Positions 35,644 to 37,655 of a stretch of DNA of 37,655 nt are shown one piece after another (the stretch's first letter is position 1; the number at the start of each line of letters is the position of its first letter). Made by a program: the position numbers and the translations under genes. This stretch comes from Gilvimarinus polysaccharolyticus (GTDB lineage: Bacteria; Pseudomonadota; Gammaproteobacteria; Pseudomonadales; Cellvibrionaceae). Below the pieces are notes generated by a model. The model was not told where the DNA came from. It worked only from the letters and a program-made list of their open reading frames with translations, and did not search any database. The DNA lies in the NCBI RefSeq assembly GCF_001187555.1, contig NZ_LFIJ01000003.1:1-37655 (forward strand), read 5' to 3'.

Positions 35644-36365
35644 AGGGCTCTCGGATATTTAAGGGCTAAAAAATATCGCAAAGCTACCAAAGTGAACACC
35701 TGCAGACAATGTGGCAATTTGTCGCAGACGAAAATACCGACAGACTCAAAAATATAAAATATGTATTAACGAATAAGATTGAACCGACATGATCCCTGCA
35801 CCTAACAAATCTCACGTATATTATGCCAACTAATCGCCCACACAAAACTGTGCGCGCCAGCACACACTCAACGAAAACAATAGATATTTTTACCGCTCTT
35901 TAGAAAAACATTTGATCCATTCTTGGACCATAAAACCTTCGCATTGCAACAGGCACAACTGATCTGAAGCTGGGAAAACAGTAGCCGACCAAGTGTCAGA
36001 AAGACCGTCAATCACGTTGAACGCGGATTCCTATAACTTATACAAAACAACATCGGCTTTGTTATTTTCTAGCTGCCTAATGCGATAGAATTTTATTTCA
36101 AATTTATGCGCTCTTCGTAGAGCTAACACTCAGAACTACTGCTCGACATATCAGCTGAAAACCTACCTACAAAGTAGTCACGCACCCAATATTGCACAAG
36201 TAAAATTGATAGTATCAAATCAGCGCCGTTTAAATTTTTCCTTACCGAGCTTCATCACATTCTTTTTGTAAAATCAAAGCAAGCTTGGACTATATCGCAC
36301 AAATACAAAAAAGCCGCGTATAACACGGCTTTTTTGACACTTAATGCTATAGACTCAAGTGACCT
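35644..36365. other. AT-rich gene-poor region between the siderophore receptor and ssb
   Basis: 722 bp, visibly richer in A/T than its surroundings, with no gene I can support. It includes the upstream region of the receptor operon. A perfect palindrome TTGATA-G-TATCAA lies at 36206-36218. A 41-codon minus-strand frame (35890-36015, GTG start, ending QEWIKCFSKER) has protein-like composition but no ribosome site or known relatives. I find no Fur box. It may be decayed sequence or an insertion scar. Confidence 0.5.
36307..36335. terminator. Terminator of ssb (bidirectional)
   Basis: AAAAAAGCCG (36307-36316) and CGGCTTTTTT (36326-36335) form a stem with a 9-nt loop and T runs on both strands. 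It lies about 30 nt past the ssb stop on the minus strand. Confidence 0.85.
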
Positions 36366-36932
36366 CTAAAAAGGAATATCATCATCAAAGCTATCAAACC
36401 CACCCGCCGGTTGTTGTGGCGATTGCTGAGGCTGTGATTGCTGTTGTGGCGGAACTTGGCGCGGCGCCTGCTGGGGCTGCGCTTGAGGTTGTGCTTGGGG
36501 CTGCCCCTGTGGTTGGTTGCCAGCAAAGTTTTGACCGCCGCCGTAGCTTTGATTGTTGTCTTGATTGTAATTTTGGCCGCCGCCATCGCCGCCGCGGCTG
36601 TCTAGCATTTGCATTTCGCTGGCGACAATTTCTGTGGTGTAACGGTCTTGGCCATCTTGACCTTGCCATTTGCGGGTGCGCAATGAACCTTCAATATAAA
36701 CTTTAGAACCTTTGCGTAGATCCTCGCCGGCGATTTCGGCAAGGCGGTTAAAAAACACCACTCGATGCCATTCGGTGCGCTCTTGTGGCTGGCCAGTTTG
36801 CTTGTCTTTCCACTGCTCGGAGGTGGCCACGCTAATGTTGGTTACAGCTCCGCCCGATGGCATGTATTTAGTTTCAGGGTCTTGACCCATATTACCTACA
36901 ATGATTACTTTATTGACGCCACGCGCTGCCAT
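36366..36932 (-). CDS. ssb: Single-stranded DNA-binding protein
   Basis: Tetrameric SSB that coats single-stranded DNA in replication and repair. An OB fold (about 1-110) starts with [18 protein letters not shown] and includes the ssDNA-contact aromatics of [15 protein letters not shown] and [12 protein letters not shown]. The linker (115-175) is Gly, then Gln/Pro rich with QPQ-type repeats. The C-terminal acidic tip DDDIPF (183-188), which docks partner proteins, is intact. At 188 aa it is slightly longer than E. coli SSB (178) because of the linker. An AGGAG site precedes the ATG. It follows an MFS transporter gene on the same strand by 101 nt, the order familiar from Pseudomonas (uvrA-MFS-ssb). 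Confidence 0.97.
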   Translation of the reverse strand: MAARGVNKVIIVGNMGQDPETKYMPSGGAVTNISVATSEQWKDKQTGQPQERTEWHRVVFFNRLAEIAGEDLRKGSKVYIEGSLRTRKWQGQDGQDRYTTEIVASEMQMLDSRGGDGGGQNYNQDNNQSYGGGQNFAGNQPQGQPQAQPQAQPQQAPRQVPPQQQSQPQQSPQQPAGGFDSFDDDIPF

Positions 36933-37033
36933 AATTATCTCCTAAATGTATCTTGTTTATTGCGGCCTGCGCGCATCGGGCACAGTAATCCGCTCGGTTG
37001 TCATGCTTAGTACTTTAGCACCAGTTAGCTTGT

Positions 37034-37655
37034 TTAGCTGGCCATTGCCTGCAGTATTTGCTCGCGCTCTACTTTTTGTGAATCGACTTTTAAATACACC
37101 ATATCTTCTGTGGGCACTACCAACACCTCGGCAACGCCATCTATTTGTTCAAGCTTGTCACTTACGGCGATAGGGTCCGCACCATTTAATGGCAATAGCA
37201 TACTGGCTAAATAGCGCGGTGGCGTCATAGATCTAGCAATCAACCACCACAAGACCACCAACACGGCACCGGCCGCCAGAACCACTTGCGCGCCCTGCCA
37301 TTGCAGCAATGCGCCACCGGCCACACCGCCGGTGAATGCACCTAAAAATTGCGCGGTAGAGTATATGCCTGTTGCCGTACCTTTAGAGCCTGCCGGAGCC
37401 AACTTGCTTACCAGCGAGGGCAGTGTTGCCTCTAGCAGGTTAAACGCCATAAAAAAAGCGAACAACCCAGGCAGCCACCACCACAGTGTTTGCGGTGCAA
37501 CAACCAACCACAACAAAGCAGCTGCAAGCAGCGCAATAGCCGCTAAAAATACCGGCTTCATTTTGCGACGCTTTTCGGCAATGATAATAAGCGGCAGCAT
37601 GGCGATAAATGAGCCGGCTAACAGCGGTAGATAAATCATCCAGTGGTGAGCGCTT
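37034..37655 (-). CDS. MFS transporter, C-terminal half, with YajR-like YAM domain (partial)
   Basis: The start lies beyond the right edge; the frame is open to the last base, so the visible 206 residues are the C-terminal half of a twelve-helix major facilitator. Five to six hydrophobic segments are seen, including LPLLAGSFIAMLPLIIIAEK, the cytoplasmic EKRRKMKP loop and FFMAFNLLEATLPSLVSKLAP-like helix 10 region with PAGSKGTATGIYSTAQFLGAFTGG. The last 60 residues (from about PPRYLASML) are soluble with a beta-alpha-beta pattern (EQIDGVAEVLVVPTEDMVYLKVD), resembling the YAM domain at the end of E. coli YajR. The substrate is unknown. In Pseudomonas the same gene stands between uvrA and ssb. 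Confidence 0.85.
   Translation of the reverse strand, partial: SAHHWMIYLPLLAGSFIAMLPLIIIAEKRRKMKPVFLAAIALLAAALLWLVVAPQTLWWWLPGLFAFFMAFNLLEATLPSLVSKLAPAGSKGTATGIYSTAQFLGAFTGGVAGGALLQWQGAQVVLAAGAVLVVLWWLIARSMTPPRYLASMLLPLNGADPIAVSDKLEQIDGVAEVLVVPTEDMVYLKVDSQKVEREQILQAMAS

Noticed and set aside
35644-35800. Fur box upstream of the siderophore receptor
   Set aside because: AT-rich stretches are present, but none gives a convincing match to the Fur inverted repeat on either strand.

Overview
The window is chromosomal DNA of roughly 50% GC from a gammaproteobacterium, most likely a marine, Cellvibrionales-type or Pseudomonas-relative lineage. This is inferred from gene families and gene order (ilvI-ilvH-ilvC-pssA beside an rRNA promoter region, ssb beside an MFS gene, fabA-fabB, many TonB receptors), not from a marker gene. 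I see no tRNA, rRNA body, insertion sequence, prophage or CRISPR array. The window is mostly housekeeping genes with several accessory nutrient-acquisition modules.

Left part (1-6.4 kb): two tandem promoters with rRNA-type GC discriminators fire leftward off the edge, so an rRNA operon probably begins just outside. Then come pssA (phosphatidylserine synthase) and the branched-chain amino acid genes ilvC, ilvN and ilvB on the minus strand. The activator gene ilvY sits divergently between ilvC and ilvN. Next (6.4-10.5 kb) are a small DUF4124 protein, clpB with a sigma-32-like promoter, and an OmpA-family protein resembling PdsO of marine sortase systems, but without a sortase nearby.

Middle (10.6-23.1 kb): a sigma-54-like promoter precedes mlaA and an overlapping RND/MMPL transporter gene, a probable lipid-trafficking pair. 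On the minus strand follows a phosphate-scavenging operon: TonB-dependent receptor, two-domain beta-propeller phytase, and a PhoX-type alkaline phosphatase carrying a Tat-lipoprotein signal. Its promoter region has a Pho-box-like direct repeat spaced correctly from a -10. The divergent gene, a membrane GGDEF protein with a degenerate active site but an intact I-site, has its own Pho-box-like promoter and is followed one base later by an AraC-family regulator. Together these suggest a PhoB-controlled divergent locus linking phytate use to c-di-GMP sensing.

Right part (23.2-37.7 kb): a Gfo/Idh/MocA oxidoreductase with a LacI-type operator, ndh, ispB, fabA-fabB, an RmlD-fold protein lacking its catalytic Tyr/Lys, a DUF5610 protein behind a near-consensus FliA (sigma-28) promoter, a DUF2799 lipoprotein, a siderophore receptor translationally coupled to a PepSY membrane protein, an AT-rich gene-poor stretch of about 0.7 kb, ssb, and the 3' part of an MFS transporter with a YajR-like C-terminal domain. 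The most interesting leads are the PhoB/phytate/GGDEF locus, the FliA-driven DUF5610 gene, the sigma-54 mlaA-RND pair, and an in-frame open extension after the ilvN stop codon.
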